A DNA stretch of 42,189 nucleotides. Origin: an uncultured Bacteroides sp. (GTDB lineage Bacteria > Bacteroidota > Bacteroidia > Bacteroidales > Bacteroidaceae). Both the position numbers and the translations under genes were made by a program. The DNA lies in NCBI GenBank assembly GCA_949292025.1, contig CASEYC010000109.1:1-42189 (forward strand). The letters are read 5' to 3'. The notes below the pieces were generated by a model that saw only the letters and a list, made by a program, of their open reading frames with translations, was not told the origin of the DNA and did no database searches. Every line of letters begins with the position of its first letter. Within the stretch, counting starts at the first letter, position 1. Shown piece after piece: positions 1-12,677 of this stretch.

Positions 1-111
1 AAAGAACGATTCAGATGCCATAAATTCGGTTTCGAAGATATGGTGATTCTTATTGCTTGTGGGTTACACAACTTTAGAATCAGTCACAAAATGAGCCATA
101 TAACAAATTAA
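1..111 (+). CDS. C-terminal end of an insertion-sequence transposase (partial)
   Basis: Frame 1 is open from the first base and ends in TAA at 109-111, giving a 36-residue tail that contains EDMVILIACGLHNFRISH. An acidic residue followed by a hydrophobic helix and a CGLHNFR-type end resembles the last helix of DDE transposases carried by Bacteroidales insertion sequences; this is recalled family knowledge, not a search. The catalytic core lies outside the window. The reading frame stops 2 bp before the 3' end of the convergent primase pseudogene, so the element seems to have inserted at, or deleted up to, that gene. The family assignment is uncertain; the open frame itself is certain. Confidence 0.5.
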   Translation, partial: KERFRCHKFGFEDMVILIACGLHNFRISHKMSHITN

Positions 112-112
112 T

Positions 113-1154
113 CTATATAATATCTAATGAATCCAAATGGTTTAAGAACAATCTTAATAAATCATCGTGCGTGTGTCCCAACGCAAAATAGTCCGTTACA
201 TCCTTTTCTTCTTTTGTCCCCGCCAGCGGCAACAGAAGGCGTTTCAATGCAAACGGCTTCAATTCCTCCTGCCGTTTGGCGGAAACTTCCAGCCCGGTCT
301 TGTCCATATCATACAGCAAAACGATGTGTTTGAACCGGTAGGAGAGCAGCATCAGCACCGAAGTAGGGATGACCGTCGTTTCCGAATTGAAGCAGATGGC
401 ATGGAATCCGTGTGCCGCAAGGCTCATCACGTCCTTCTCCCCGCCGGTAATGAACAACAAATCCCCCTTGGCGGGCAGTTGGTCAAGCCCGAAGCAATAA
501 CTGTCACCCAAATCTCCGGCATAGAGGAAACGCATTTCCGAGCGTGGACGGTAGATTTTGATGTATTTGTCGCCCATATACCCATACATCGGTTCCTGTG
601 CCGTTTCAGTCAAGGTATAGGTTTTTCCTTCTTGATTGACGGAACTGAATGAATGAGAGACCGCACATTATATTTATTTAATGTATGCTCCGTGATTCCG
701 GATTTGCCCCAAAATATCCGGTCTGTTTCATTGAACGCCCTTGGAACGATATTGTACGGACGTATTTTCTTTATTACCTGTTCCGGCGTGGGCGGACAAA
801 CCACCTGAACGGAAGAAGTGTCCGCACAAGTTTCATAACCGTCCGCCAGCCCCAAATGCAAATCATGGTCAATGATGCGCATGATTTCCACGAAATCCTT
901 TGGGTTCCGACAGTTCATGCCCGTCATCCGCCCCACCAGTTCGAAGCAGTCGCCCGTTCCTCATTGCCAAAATCCTTCATCTTATACACCGAATGCCGCC
1001 GGTCATAATACACGTTGCACGATGCCTTCGTATCCTTATATAAAGGATTCAGGAACTTCTTCCCGATACGGAACTGCACCGGCAGATAGTGTCTGAACAC
1101 GGACAATCCCCTGTCCGTGGCCTGCAAAATATCCTCCTTATTCATTGTCCGCAT
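113..1154 (-). pseudogene. CHC2-zinc-finger/Toprim primase of a mobilizable element, broken by two frameshifts
   Basis: Three consecutive minus-strand frames read as one protein. The first piece (924-1154) has a CHC2-like core (CNVYYDRRHSVYKMKDFGNE). Its continuation GDCFELVGRMTGMNC sits in another frame and joins near 965-985, one base out of phase. The second piece (610-936) ends in IHSVPSIKKEKPIP, but SSVNQEGKTYTLTETAQEP is readable in the third frame across 600-650, so a second shift lies near 645-650. The last piece (113-613) carries the Toprim signature GGEKDVMSLAAHG and the acidic DMDKTG. Toprim primases of this type sit next to the excision genes of NBU-type mobilizable elements (PrmN1 in NBU1). 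The start overlaps the end of the upstream HTH gene, as in an operon. Sequencing error is the alternative to real decay; the nearby missing integrase and foreign transposase end favour decay. Confidence 0.75.
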
Positions 1155-1497
1155 CTTTTGTTATGTCCAACAGCCGGTTCTTCTTGTAAACATCTATCAG
1201 GTGCGGTTCGCACGTGATGACCTTTTCCCGTACCTTTTTCTCTATCTCCGAGAGCTTGTACAGGCATTTGCGGCGGAATACCGAGTATTCCACCAGCCCC
1301 TCGCTTCTCAGACGTTGCAGGGTGCGGGTGCTGATGTGCAGCATCTCCGCCACCTCTTGGCTGTCCAGCCATACATCATTGTCAAAGTCGCAATCCTGCA
1401 ACTTGTGTTCATTCTTGGTGATGAACTCAGCGATTTTCGCTATCTGCCCCATCATTTTCTGATAGGCGGCATGTTCCATTACGATAACTTCTGTCAT
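1138..1497 (-). CDS. Helix-turn-helix excisionase-like DNA-binding protein
   Basis: This 119-residue protein starts at MTEVIVMEH (ATG at 1495-1497); a longer in-frame start at 1548 has no visible support. The central part, DSQEVAEMLHISTRTLQRLR, is a classic MerR/excisionase-type helix-turn-helix (about residues 45-65), preceded by a helical dimer-like segment (AYQKMMGQIAKIAEFITKNEHK) and followed by a basic wing (EYSVFRRKCLYKLSEIEKKV). Such proteins are small regulators or recombination directionality factors of Bacteroidales mobilizable and conjugative elements. The stop overlaps the primase start (ATGAATAA at the junction), so the two were co-transcribed. No integrase gene is present nearby, so the module is an orphan. 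The ORF is intact, unlike its neighbour. Confidence 0.7.
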   Translation of the reverse strand: MTEVIVMEHAAYQKMMGQIAKIAEFITKNEHKLQDCDFDNDVWLDSQEVAEMLHISTRTLQRLRSEGLVEYSVFRRKCLYKLSEIEKKVREKVITCEPHLIDVYKKNRLLDITKDADNE

Positions 1498-1553
1498 AAT
1501 CCTAATTATTGAAATGTTTGCCGCAAAGTTCCCGATAAGCCAAGACACGCATG

Positions 1554-1570
1554 GTATACTATACGTATAC
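1554..1570. promoter_or_regulatory. Near-palindromic GTATAC repeat upstream of the HTH gene (possible operator)
   Basis: GTATAC-TATAC-GTATAC lies about 60 bp upstream of the HTH start. GTATAC is itself palindromic and is repeated with 11-bp spacing, roughly one helical turn, which suits a dimeric HTH protein binding its own control region. Nothing else was recognised between 1498 and 1663 beyond AT-rich sequence. Functional assignment is inference. Confidence 0.25.
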
Positions 1571-1663
1571 TACACCCTAATTTTTTTGTTCTTGCAATTT
1601 TTTGAGGCCCATATATGAAGAAAACCGTTGGAGTTGGAGTAAAGTTAATAGGTTCAAAATTAG

Positions 1664-1717
1664 TTCGGTGCAAGGTGCGAGCCTATATATATAAATAGGC
1701 TCGCACCTTGCACCGAA
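1664..1717. repeat. 23-bp perfect inverted repeat with 8-nt AT loop
   Basis: Positions 1664-1686 and 1695-1717 are exact reverse complements around the loop ATATATAA. The arm begins TTCGGTGCAAGG and ends CCTAT. There is no T-run on either side that would make it an ordinary intrinsic terminator. It lies between the element-like HTH/primase module and the promoter at 1751, so it may mark the element boundary, a recombinase or relaxase site, or a transcription barrier. Which of these is unknown. Confidence 0.8.
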
Positions 1718-1750
1718 AATTGGAAGTGATAAAATTTAATACTCAAAGTA

Positions 1751-1781
1751 TTGCACATGTCAAATATGTGTAGTACTTTTG
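1751..1781 (+). promoter_or_regulatory. Bacteroidota-type promoter of the structured transcript
   Basis: TTG at 1751-1753, a 20-bp gap, then TACTTTTG at 1774-1781 match the Bacteroidota primary-sigma consensus (TTTG/TTG, 19-21 bp, TAnnTTTG). Transcription would start around 1786-1790 and run toward the terminator at 1972. Confidence 0.65.
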
Positions 1782-1785
1782 CACC

Positions 1786-2010
1786 CGTAATCAAACAGCG
1801 ACACAACGGTGTCATAAGCTGTAGAACTTGACATTATGAATCGTAACCAAGTCGTAACCACTCAATTTTAGGTTATGCCTAAGTTATTGATTAAAAAGAT
1901 ATTGTAAGCGGTAGGTACGATTACCGTCCGCACCGCAAGGCTTCAGAGACAAATGAATGCCTACGAGTGACAAAGCCCACAAAATCAATGATTTGTGGGC
2001 TTTATTTTTT
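1786..2010 (+). ncRNA. Putative structured RNA of about 220 nt, family not recognised
   Basis: A good promoter and a strong terminator bracket a region with no convincing gene. Readable helices are CAGC-GACAC-AACG-GTGTC-ATAA-GCTG near 1796-1822, TTAGG-TTATG-CCTAA near 1868-1884 inside a longer CAAT...ATTG pairing, and CGGTA-GGTACGAT-TACCG near 1910-1928. GTAATC near the 5' end can also pair with GATTAC near 1917-1923. Two very short ORFs (MNRNQVVTTQF and MPKLLIKKIL) occur but have no obvious ribosome binding sites. Possibilities are a 6S-like or other Bacteroidales RNA, a leader peptide region, or an attachment-site transcript of the adjacent element. The boundaries are inferred from the promoter and terminator. 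Confidence 0.45.
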
Positions 2011-2016
2011 TCTTTT
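1972..2016 (+). terminator. Rho-independent terminator
   Basis: AAAGCCCACAAA (1972-1983) pairs with TTTGTGGGCTTT (1992-2003), with extra ATCA/TGAT pairing in the loop. It is followed by ATTTTTTTCTTTTT. It ends the transcript begun at about 1786 and isolates it from rnz. Confidence 0.85.
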
Positions 2017-2085
2017 TAGTGTCACCCCGAAGACAAACAAAATGATTCCGGATGCGCCTTCTTTCGCAAATGTTTGGCAAAGACC

Positions 2086-2116
2086 TTGTAAAAGTGGCGC
2101 AAAATGCGTTCCTTTG
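2086..2116 (+). promoter_or_regulatory. rnz promoter, probably giving a nearly leaderless mRNA
   Basis: TTG at 2086-2088, 20 bp, then TTCCTTTG at 2109-2116 (one mismatch to TAnnTTTG). The rnz ATG is at 2124, only 7 bp after the -7 element, so the transcript would have almost no 5' leader. No purine-rich ribosome binding site is visible before this ATG. Confidence 0.5.
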
Positions 2117-2123
2117 CGGTACT

Positions 2124-3038
2124 ATGGAAAAACTTGAATTATATATCCTCGGATGCGGTTCGGCATTGCCCACCACGCGGCATTTCTCCACCTCGCAGGT
2201 GATCAACGTGCGGGACAAGCTTTTCATGATTGATTGTGGCGAAGGGGCGCAACTCCAGTTTCGGAAAGCCCGCCTGAAGTTCTCGCGCCTGAACCATATC
2301 TTCATCTCCCACTTGCACGGCGACCATTGCTTTGGATTGTGGGGATTGATTTCCACCCTCAACCTGCTGGGGCGTACGGCGGATTTGCACATCTATTCTC
2401 CGCATGGATTGGAGAAGCTGCTGCTCCCTACGCTTGCTTTTTTCAACAGACAGATGACATATAAGGTATTGTTTCATGAGTTTGAGACAAAAGAGCCGAT
2501 GTTGATTTATGAAGACCGCTCATTGACGGTGACTACGATTCCGCTGCAACACCGGATTCCTTGTTGCGGATTCCTGTTTGCGGAGAAGCCGCGCCCCAAT
2601 CATATCATCCGTGAGATGGTGGATTTCTACGAAGTGCCTTTGTATGAGATGAACCGCATCAAGAATGGCGCGGATTATGTGACTTCCGAAGGGCAGACGA
2701 TTCCCAACAGCGTATTGACCCGTCCGGCAGAACCTCCCCGCCGTTTTGCGTATTGTTCGGACACGGTCTATTTGCCGGATTTGGCGGCTCAGTTGGCTGG
2801 GGTGGACTTGCTGTTTCACGAGGCGACGTTTGCAGCGGACAATCTGGCGCGGGCCAAGGAGACTTTCCACACCACGGCTGCCCAGGCGGCGGAATTGGCT
2901 CGCGCGGCCGGGGCAAAGAAACTGCTGATAGGACATTTCTCCGCCCGCTATGAAGACGAAAGCATCTTACTGGAGGAAGCCACAAGGATTTTCCCGGAAA
3001 CTCTATTGGCCAAAGAGATGCTTTGCGTGTCCATTTGA
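2124..3038 (+). CDS. rnz: Ribonuclease Z (tRNA 3'-end endonuclease)
   Basis: A 304-residue metallo-beta-lactamase-fold protein of the usual short RNase Z length. It cleaves the 3' trailer from tRNA precursors in the cytoplasm. The N-terminus MEKLELYILGCGSALPTTRH is typical of the family. The zinc motif HLHGDH is at residues 63-68, and later ligands are visible in PLQHRIPCCGF, AYCSDT, LFHEATF and IGHFSARY. The start chosen at 2124 matches the conserved family start; the frame stays open 24 codons upstream, but those residues are not family-like and overlap the promoter. It is a single transcription unit between a terminator upstream and the ECF sigma promoter downstream. Confidence 0.95.
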   Translation: MEKLELYILGCGSALPTTRHFSTSQVINVRDKLFMIDCGEGAQLQFRKARLKFSRLNHIFISHLHGDHCFGLWGLISTLNLLGRTADLHIYSPHGLEKLLLPTLAFFNRQMTYKVLFHEFETKEPMLIYEDRSLTVTTIPLQHRIPCCGFLFAEKPRPNHIIREMVDFYEVPLYEMNRIKNGADYVTSEGQTIPNSVLTRPAEPPRRFAYCSDTVYLPDLAAQLAGVDLLFHEATFAADNLARAKETFHTTAAQAAELARAAGAKKLLIGHFSARYEDESILLEEATRIFPETLLAKEMLCVSI

Positions 3039-3067
3039 CGCCTTTCCAGCGATTTCTCTTTTAGAAG

Positions 3068-3099
3068 TTTGATTTATCGGGCGGAATGCTTTACCTTTG
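3068..3099 (+). promoter_or_regulatory. Promoter of the ECF sigma operon
   Basis: TTTG at 3068-3071, exactly 20 bp, then TACCTTTG at 3092-3099: a perfect match to the Bacteroidota consensus. The predicted start near 3105 gives a leader of about 22 nt to the ATG at 3128, which supports that start over the longer frame from 3086. Confidence 0.75.
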
Positions 3100-3127
3100 C
3101 CGGAAGCAAGTGAATCAAGATATAACT

Positions 3128-3682
3128 ATGAATTCTTCTTACGACGAGCGTGAAGTCTTGGCACTTTTACAGGATGAAAGCACGCAGAGAAAAGGGTTTG
3201 AGATGATTGTGGCGCAGTATGGCGAGCAATTGTACTGGCAAATCCGCAGGATGGTGCTTTCGCACGAAGATGCCAACGACTTGCTACAGAATACATTTAT
3301 AAAGGCATGGACGAATATTGACTATTTCCGGGGCGATGCGAAGCTTTCCACCTGGCTCTATCGCATTGCCTTGAACGAATGCCTGACTTTTTTGAACAAG
3401 CAACGGGCAGCCGCCACGGTCTCGCTGGACGACCCCGAAGCCGCCGTGCTTGACAAGCTGGAAAGCGATGCTTATTTCACCGGCGACAAGGCGCAGATGC
3501 TTCTACAGAAGGCCCTGCTCTCGTTGCCCGAGAAACAGCGGATGGTGTTCAACCTGAAGTATTATCAAGAAATGAAATACGAGGAAATGTCCGAAATCTT
3601 CGGGACATCGGTAGGCGCTTTGAAGGCTTCCTATCACCATGCCGTGAAGAAAATCGAGAAATTTTTAGCCGATGAACTTTAA
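3128..3682 (+). CDS. ECF-type RNA polymerase sigma factor
   Basis: A 184-residue sigma-70 family protein starting MNSSYDEREVL. Region 2 spans about residues 25-90, with the helix DANDLLQNTFIKAWTNIDYF and the promoter-melting segment STWLYRIALNECLTFLNKQ. Region 4 follows at about 125-180, with LPEKQRMVFNLKYYQEMKYE and the HTH helix GTSVGALKASYHHAVKKIEK. It directs polymerase to a small regulon; in Bacteroidales such factors are commonly paired with a downstream membrane anti-sigma factor, as here. The consensus primary-sigma promoter upstream suggests basal expression, with control by the anti-sigma partner. Target genes are unknown, but the Spy-like gene in the same operon suggests an envelope role. 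Confidence 0.9.
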   Translation: MNSSYDEREVLALLQDESTQRKGFEMIVAQYGEQLYWQIRRMVLSHEDANDLLQNTFIKAWTNIDYFRGDAKLSTWLYRIALNECLTFLNKQRAAATVSLDDPEAAVLDKLESDAYFTGDKAQMLLQKALLSLPEKQRMVFNLKYYQEMKYEEMSEIFGTSVGALKASYHHAVKKIEKFLADEL

Positions 3683-3732
3683 ACCTTTGACACAACTCCG
3701 TGTCTAATACAACAGAGAAAGGAGGAAAGCCT

Positions 3733-4089
3733 ATGACGGAAGATAATTTGAAGAAAAGATTTGGGACGGAAAATCCTTTCCGGGTTCCAGACGGTTACTT
3801 TGAGAATTTTGCTTCAGAACTGATGGAGCGGCTTCCCGAGAAAGAAAAAGTGGAAATCAGCCGGCAGCCGACGGCGTGGGAGAAAGTGCGCCCGTTGCTT
3901 TATATGGCGGCCATGTTCGTGGGGGCCATGTTGCTGATTCGTGTCGCCGCATCGCATTACACCCCGGCGGGAAATCCTGCCCAGGACGAGGATTGGGATG
4001 TGGAGATGGAGTATATTGACATGGCGATGGAGAGTTCCATGTTGGATGATTATTCTTTGTATGTCTACCTGTCGGAAGACGAGGAGTGA
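3733..4089 (+). CDS. Single-pass membrane protein, probable anti-sigma factor
   Basis: A 118-residue protein. The start at 3733 is set by the strong AGGAGG ribosome binding site 8-13 bp upstream. The N-terminal cytoplasmic part carries NPFRVPDGYFENFASELMERL, a short motif seen in small Bacteroidales proteins encoded beside ECF sigma factors. One transmembrane helix follows at about residues 54-73 (PLLYMAAMFVGAMLLIRVAA), then a very acidic tail (DEDWDVEMEYIDMAMESS). The gene is 50 bp downstream of the sigma gene and 20 bp upstream of the Spy-like gene. The anti-sigma role is inferred from position and topology; no standard zinc anti-sigma motif is visible. Confidence 0.65.
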   Translation: MTEDNLKKRFGTENPFRVPDGYFENFASELMERLPEKEKVEISRQPTAWEKVRPLLYMAAMFVGAMLLIRVAASHYTPAGNPAQDEDWDVEMEYIDMAMESSMLDDYSLYVYLSEDEE

Positions 4090-4109
4090 AATTTATAATG
4101 AACTGAAAA

Positions 4110-4568
4110 ATGAAGAAAAGAGTAGCAGTATGGATAGTGGCCTTGGCCTTTGCCCCGTTGATGTGGGCCACAGGCGGATGCGACCAGCGTTTGTCGAAGG
4201 ATGAGTTCCGCGCCAAGCAACAGGCTTATATCACGGAGAAAGCCGGCCTGACGCCGGAAGAGGCTGAGGCGTTCTTCCCCCTCTATTTTGAATTGCAGGA
4301 CCGCAAGCATCAGCTGAACGAAGAAGCCTGGAAGCTGATGCGCGAGGGTAAGCAGGAAAACCTCTCCGAGGAGCGGTATGATGAAATCATGGAGGGCGTG
4401 TACGATGCCCGCATTTCGTCCGACCGCCTGGAGAAGGCCTATTACGGCAAGTTCAAGAAGATATTGTCCAGCAAGAAAATCTATCAGGTGCAGCGGGCCG
4501 AGATGCGTTTCCATCGCGAATTGCTGAAAGGCATGCGTGGCAAAGGCAAGAAGGCACCCCGGAAATAA
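4110..4568 (+). CDS. Secreted Spy/CpxP-like helical protein
   Basis: A 152-residue protein with an N-terminal signal sequence (MKKRVAVWIVALAFAPLMWA). The mature part is almost entirely charged helix: RAKQQAYITEKAGLTPEEAE, EAFFPLYFELQDRKHQLNEE, then a basic tail GKGKKAPRK. The LTPEEAEAFFPLYFELQ segment resembles Spy/CpxP periplasmic chaperone-like proteins, which bind unfolded proteins or sense envelope stress. A cysteine follows the hydrophobic segment (TGGCDQ), so a lipoprotein is possible, though the lipobox is poor. It is the last gene of the ECF sigma operon, consistent with an envelope-stress module. Transcription ends at the hairpin at 4588. Confidence 0.65.
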   Translation: MKKRVAVWIVALAFAPLMWATGGCDQRLSKDEFRAKQQAYITEKAGLTPEEAEAFFPLYFELQDRKHQLNEEAWKLMREGKQENLSEERYDEIMEGVYDARISSDRLEKAYYGKFKKILSSKKIYQVQRAEMRFHRELLKGMRGKGKKAPRK

Positions 4569-4587
4569 GTTGCTGAAATAGAAAGAC

Positions 4588-4656
4588 CAAGGCGCGGATT
4601 TCGCGAATCTTACGGAGAATCTTTCCCGTGGTTCGCGAAGTCCGCGCCTTGTTTTT
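4588..4656. terminator. Bidirectional hairpin terminator, copy 1 of the GGCGCGGATT repeat family
   Basis: CAAGGCGCGGA (4588-4598) pairs with TCCGCGCCTTG (4641-4651), and the inner TTCGCGAA (4600-4607) pairs with TTCGCGAA (4632-4639). The top strand continues TTTTTG. It lies between convergent genes (Spy-like and beta-galactosidase), so it probably stops both. The core GGCGCGGATT recurs at 15279 and 20669. Confidence 0.75.
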
Positions 4657-4672
4657 GCCGATGCGTCAGGCT

Positions 4673-7834
<3,162 letters not shown>

Positions 7835-7899
7835 TCACTTGTTTCGTGGTTGGACGTGAAATGCAAATGCTTGCTTTCCAAGGGCTTATGTAGATACCT

Positions 7900-7999
7900 A
7901 TCTCGACCTCGCCGAGATACCGATCTCAATGCCGTCGAGATCGGTATCTCAACCCGGTCGAGATAGGGATCTCAACCTGGTCGAGATCGGTATCTCGAT

Positions 8000-8000
<1 letters not shown>
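7900..8000. repeat. Tandem array A: four 23-bp units of paired ATCTC/GAGAT
   Basis: Units start at 7900, 7923, 7946 and 7969, with a partial fifth at 7992. Each is ATCTC, 9 nt, GAGAT, 4 nt. The arms are fixed while the spacers vary (ACCG, CGGT, AGGG, CGGT), so GAGAT-N4-ATCTC and ATCTC-N9-GAGAT hairpins alternate. The array abuts the uvrA stop codon and precedes lacZ on the same strand. The other bases of this gap (7790-7899) are AT-rich, with no clear promoter recognised. Confidence 0.9.
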
Positions 8001-10783
<2,783 letters not shown>

Positions 10784-10796
10784 ATCTCTTTATAGG

Positions 10797-12311
10797 TTAT
10801 AGCTTCACTTTCTTCGAAACCGCCTTCGACTCATTCCACATCCTGTCCAATGCCGTCACCACATAGCGGTACTTCGTCTCCCCGTCCTCGTAGGGCAGTT
10901 TGTAGAAGGGCACGTTCGTGATGGCTACGATGTGGCTGGGGTCGTCCAAGTCCACGTCTTCCTTGTTGGCGAAGCGGTAGACCACGTAGCGCACGGCGCG
11001 TTGCATCTCGTGGCGGTATTTCGGCTCCGTCCAGCAGAGGATGTAGCCGTCTTCCATCCAGACGGGCTTCAGCTTGCGCACCTTCTTGGGCGCCTCGTCG
11101 TCCATGAAGTCGAAGACGGGGATGAGGGAGGGGTACTTGTGGTATTCCTGCGCCAAGGCGTCGCGGTAATTGCCTTTGTTCTCCACCACCGCCCCGGCAT
11201 ACCATTGGCAACTGCCTTGGATGGATTGAAACATCCGTTGCAGGGCCATCTTGCGGGGCAGTTGGTTGATATTGGGATCCTCCGGGTCGGCGTGTGTGAC
11301 GGTGTTGTCCACCGATTGGCCGATGAAGAGCGGGCGGTTCTCCGAGTGCAAGGCCCACCAGCGCACCAAGGTGTCATAGTCGGCGCGCGGATGCCCGATT
11401 TCCCAGTAGATTTGCGGGATGGTATAATCCACCCACTCCTGGCGCGCCCAGTGCAGCACGTCGGCATAGAGGTCGTCGTAATTCTGTAGGCCGTTGGTGC
11501 GGCTGCCCAGCGGGTCGCTGCTCTGGTTGCGGTAGATGCCGAAGGGCGACACGCCGAACTTCACCCACGGCTTGGCCTCGCGGATGGTGGCGTGCAGTTC
11601 GTGGATGAGCAGGTTGACGTTGTTGCGCCGCCAGTCGGCCTTGTTGGCAAAATCTTTTCCGTAGCGGGCATAGGAGGCGTCGTCGTCAAACTCCACCCCG
11701 GGCTTGGGGTAGGGGTAGAAGTAGTCGTCGATGTGGATGCCGTCCACGTCGTAGCGCGTCACGATGTCCGCCACCACCAGGCAGATGTGCTTCCGGCTCT
11801 CCGGCAGGGCGGGGTCGAAGAAGAGCTGGTTGCCGTAGGCGACGAACCATTCGGGGTGTATATTATAAATATGATTGGGCGCCAGTTGGTTTTGGGCAGA
11901 GTTCCTCACGCGGTAAGGGTTTATCCAGGCGTGCAGTTCCATGCCGCGCTTGTGGCATTCGTCTATCATGAATTGCAGGGGATCCCAATACGGGTTGGGC
12001 GCCTGTCCTTGCACCCCCGTCAGGTAGCGGCTCCACGGCTCCAGGCGCGAGGCGTAGAGCGCATCGGCCTCCGGGCGCACCTGGAAGAGGATGGCGTTGA
12101 TGCCTGCCTGTTGCAGGGCGTTGAGCTGGTTGACCAGCGTTTGTTGCACTTTCTCCGTCGGCATTCCTTTGAACTGGCCGTTGACGGTTTGTATCCACGC
12201 ACCGCGAAATTCGCGTTTGGGATGACGGCTGGAAGCATCGGGCGACTGCGCCCAAAGTGCGAGGGGCAAGAGCGCCCACAGGCAGAAGAATAAGAGTTGT
12301 TTGCTATTCAT
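10797..12311 (-). CDS. Secreted glycosyl-hydrolase-like family 10 (GHL10, YngK-type) protein
   Basis: A 504-residue exported protein with a signal peptide ([21 protein letters not shown]). The GHL10 domain (about residues 33-345) is recognisable from [85 protein letters not shown]10 proteins have a TIM-barrel glycosidase fold; the substrate is generally unproven and may be cell-wall glycan or host glycan. The C-terminal part (about 400-500), ending in [19 protein letters not shown], looks like a fibronectin-III-type domain. It is the first gene of a run ending in uvrA. A TATCTTTG -7 element lies about 50 bp upstream. Confidence 0.88.
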   Translation of the reverse strand: MNSKQLLFFCLWALLPLALWAQSPDASSRHPKREFRGAWIQTVNGQFKGMPTEKVQQTLVNQLNALQQAGINAILFQVRPEADALYASRLEPWSRYLTGVQGQAPNPYWDPLQFMIDECHKRGMELHAWINPYRVRNSAQNQLAPNHIYNIHPEWFVAYGNQLFFDPALPESRKHICLVVADIVTRYDVDGIHIDDYFYPYPKPGVEFDDDASYARYGKDFANKADWRRNNVNLLIHELHATIREAKPWVKFGVSPFGIYRNQSSDPLGSRTNGLQNYDDLYADVLHWARQEWVDYTIPQIYWEIGHPRADYDTLVRWWALHSENRPLFIGQSVDNTVTHADPEDPNINQLPRKMALQRMFQSIQGSCQWYAGAVVENKGNYRDALAQEYHKYPSLIPVFDFMDDEAPKKVRKLKPVWMEDGYILCWTEPKYRHEMQRAVRYVVYRFANKEDVDLDDPSHIVAITNVPFYKLPYEDGETKYRYVVTALDRMWNESKAVSKKVKL

Positions 12312-12360
12312 AAATCAATCTGTTTCAGTGTAAAACGGCCATGCAGCCGCGCTTGAGGGA

Positions 12361-12368
12361 CAAAGATA
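12361..12368 (-). promoter_or_regulatory. -7 element for the GHL10-uvrA transcript
   Basis: On the minus strand 12368-12361 reads TATCTTTG, matching TAnnTTTG, about 50 bp before the GHL10 start. No clear -33 element is seen at the expected distance. Confidence 0.4.
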
Positions 12369-12426
12369 AAGATTTTGCGCGAATATGCCATATCCGGCGT
12401 GCTTTTCTTTTTCGTTTCCTGGGGTA

Positions 12427-12514
12427 TATCCCCGCCCGTGCTTACCCATATCCCCGCCCGTGCTTAGGCGTACCTGCGCCCGTGCTTACCCATACCTGCG
12501 CTTGTGCTCGCAAA
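12427..12514. repeat. Tandem array B: four 22-bp units in a divergent intergenic gap
   Basis: Units start at 12427, 12449, 12471 and 12493 and share TAnCnnCGCCCGTGCTTA, with a degraded fourth copy and a weaker echo before 12427. Unlike the other arrays the unit is not strongly palindromic. It lies between divergent GHL10 and nagA in a 366-bp gap, outside both -7 elements. Apart from the promoters nothing else was recognised in this gap. Confidence 0.85.
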
Positions 12515-12636
12515 GGCTTCGGTTTAAGTCCTCAAAAACAGCGTCTTTGTTTGGCGAAACCGGCGCTTTGGATTTATTAACTTTTCTATACCCAAAATAA
12601 GCAATGGCAGGAGGTATAACCGATTGGTATATTGGT

Positions 12637-12644
12637 TAATTTTG
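12637..12644 (+). promoter_or_regulatory. -7 element of the first nagA gene
   Basis: TAATTTTG matches TAnnTTTG and lies 33 bp before the ATG at 12678. The -33 region is weak. Confidence 0.4.
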
Positions 12645-12677
12645 CAGCAGAAAAAAATCCAAAATTACCTCATCTTT

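Noticed and set aside
1842-1950. Short ORFs MNRNQVVTTQF, MPKLLIKKIL and MNAYE inside the putative RNA
   Set aside because: All are 11 codons or fewer without clear ribosome binding sites, and they overlap predicted hairpins. Chance frames are as likely.
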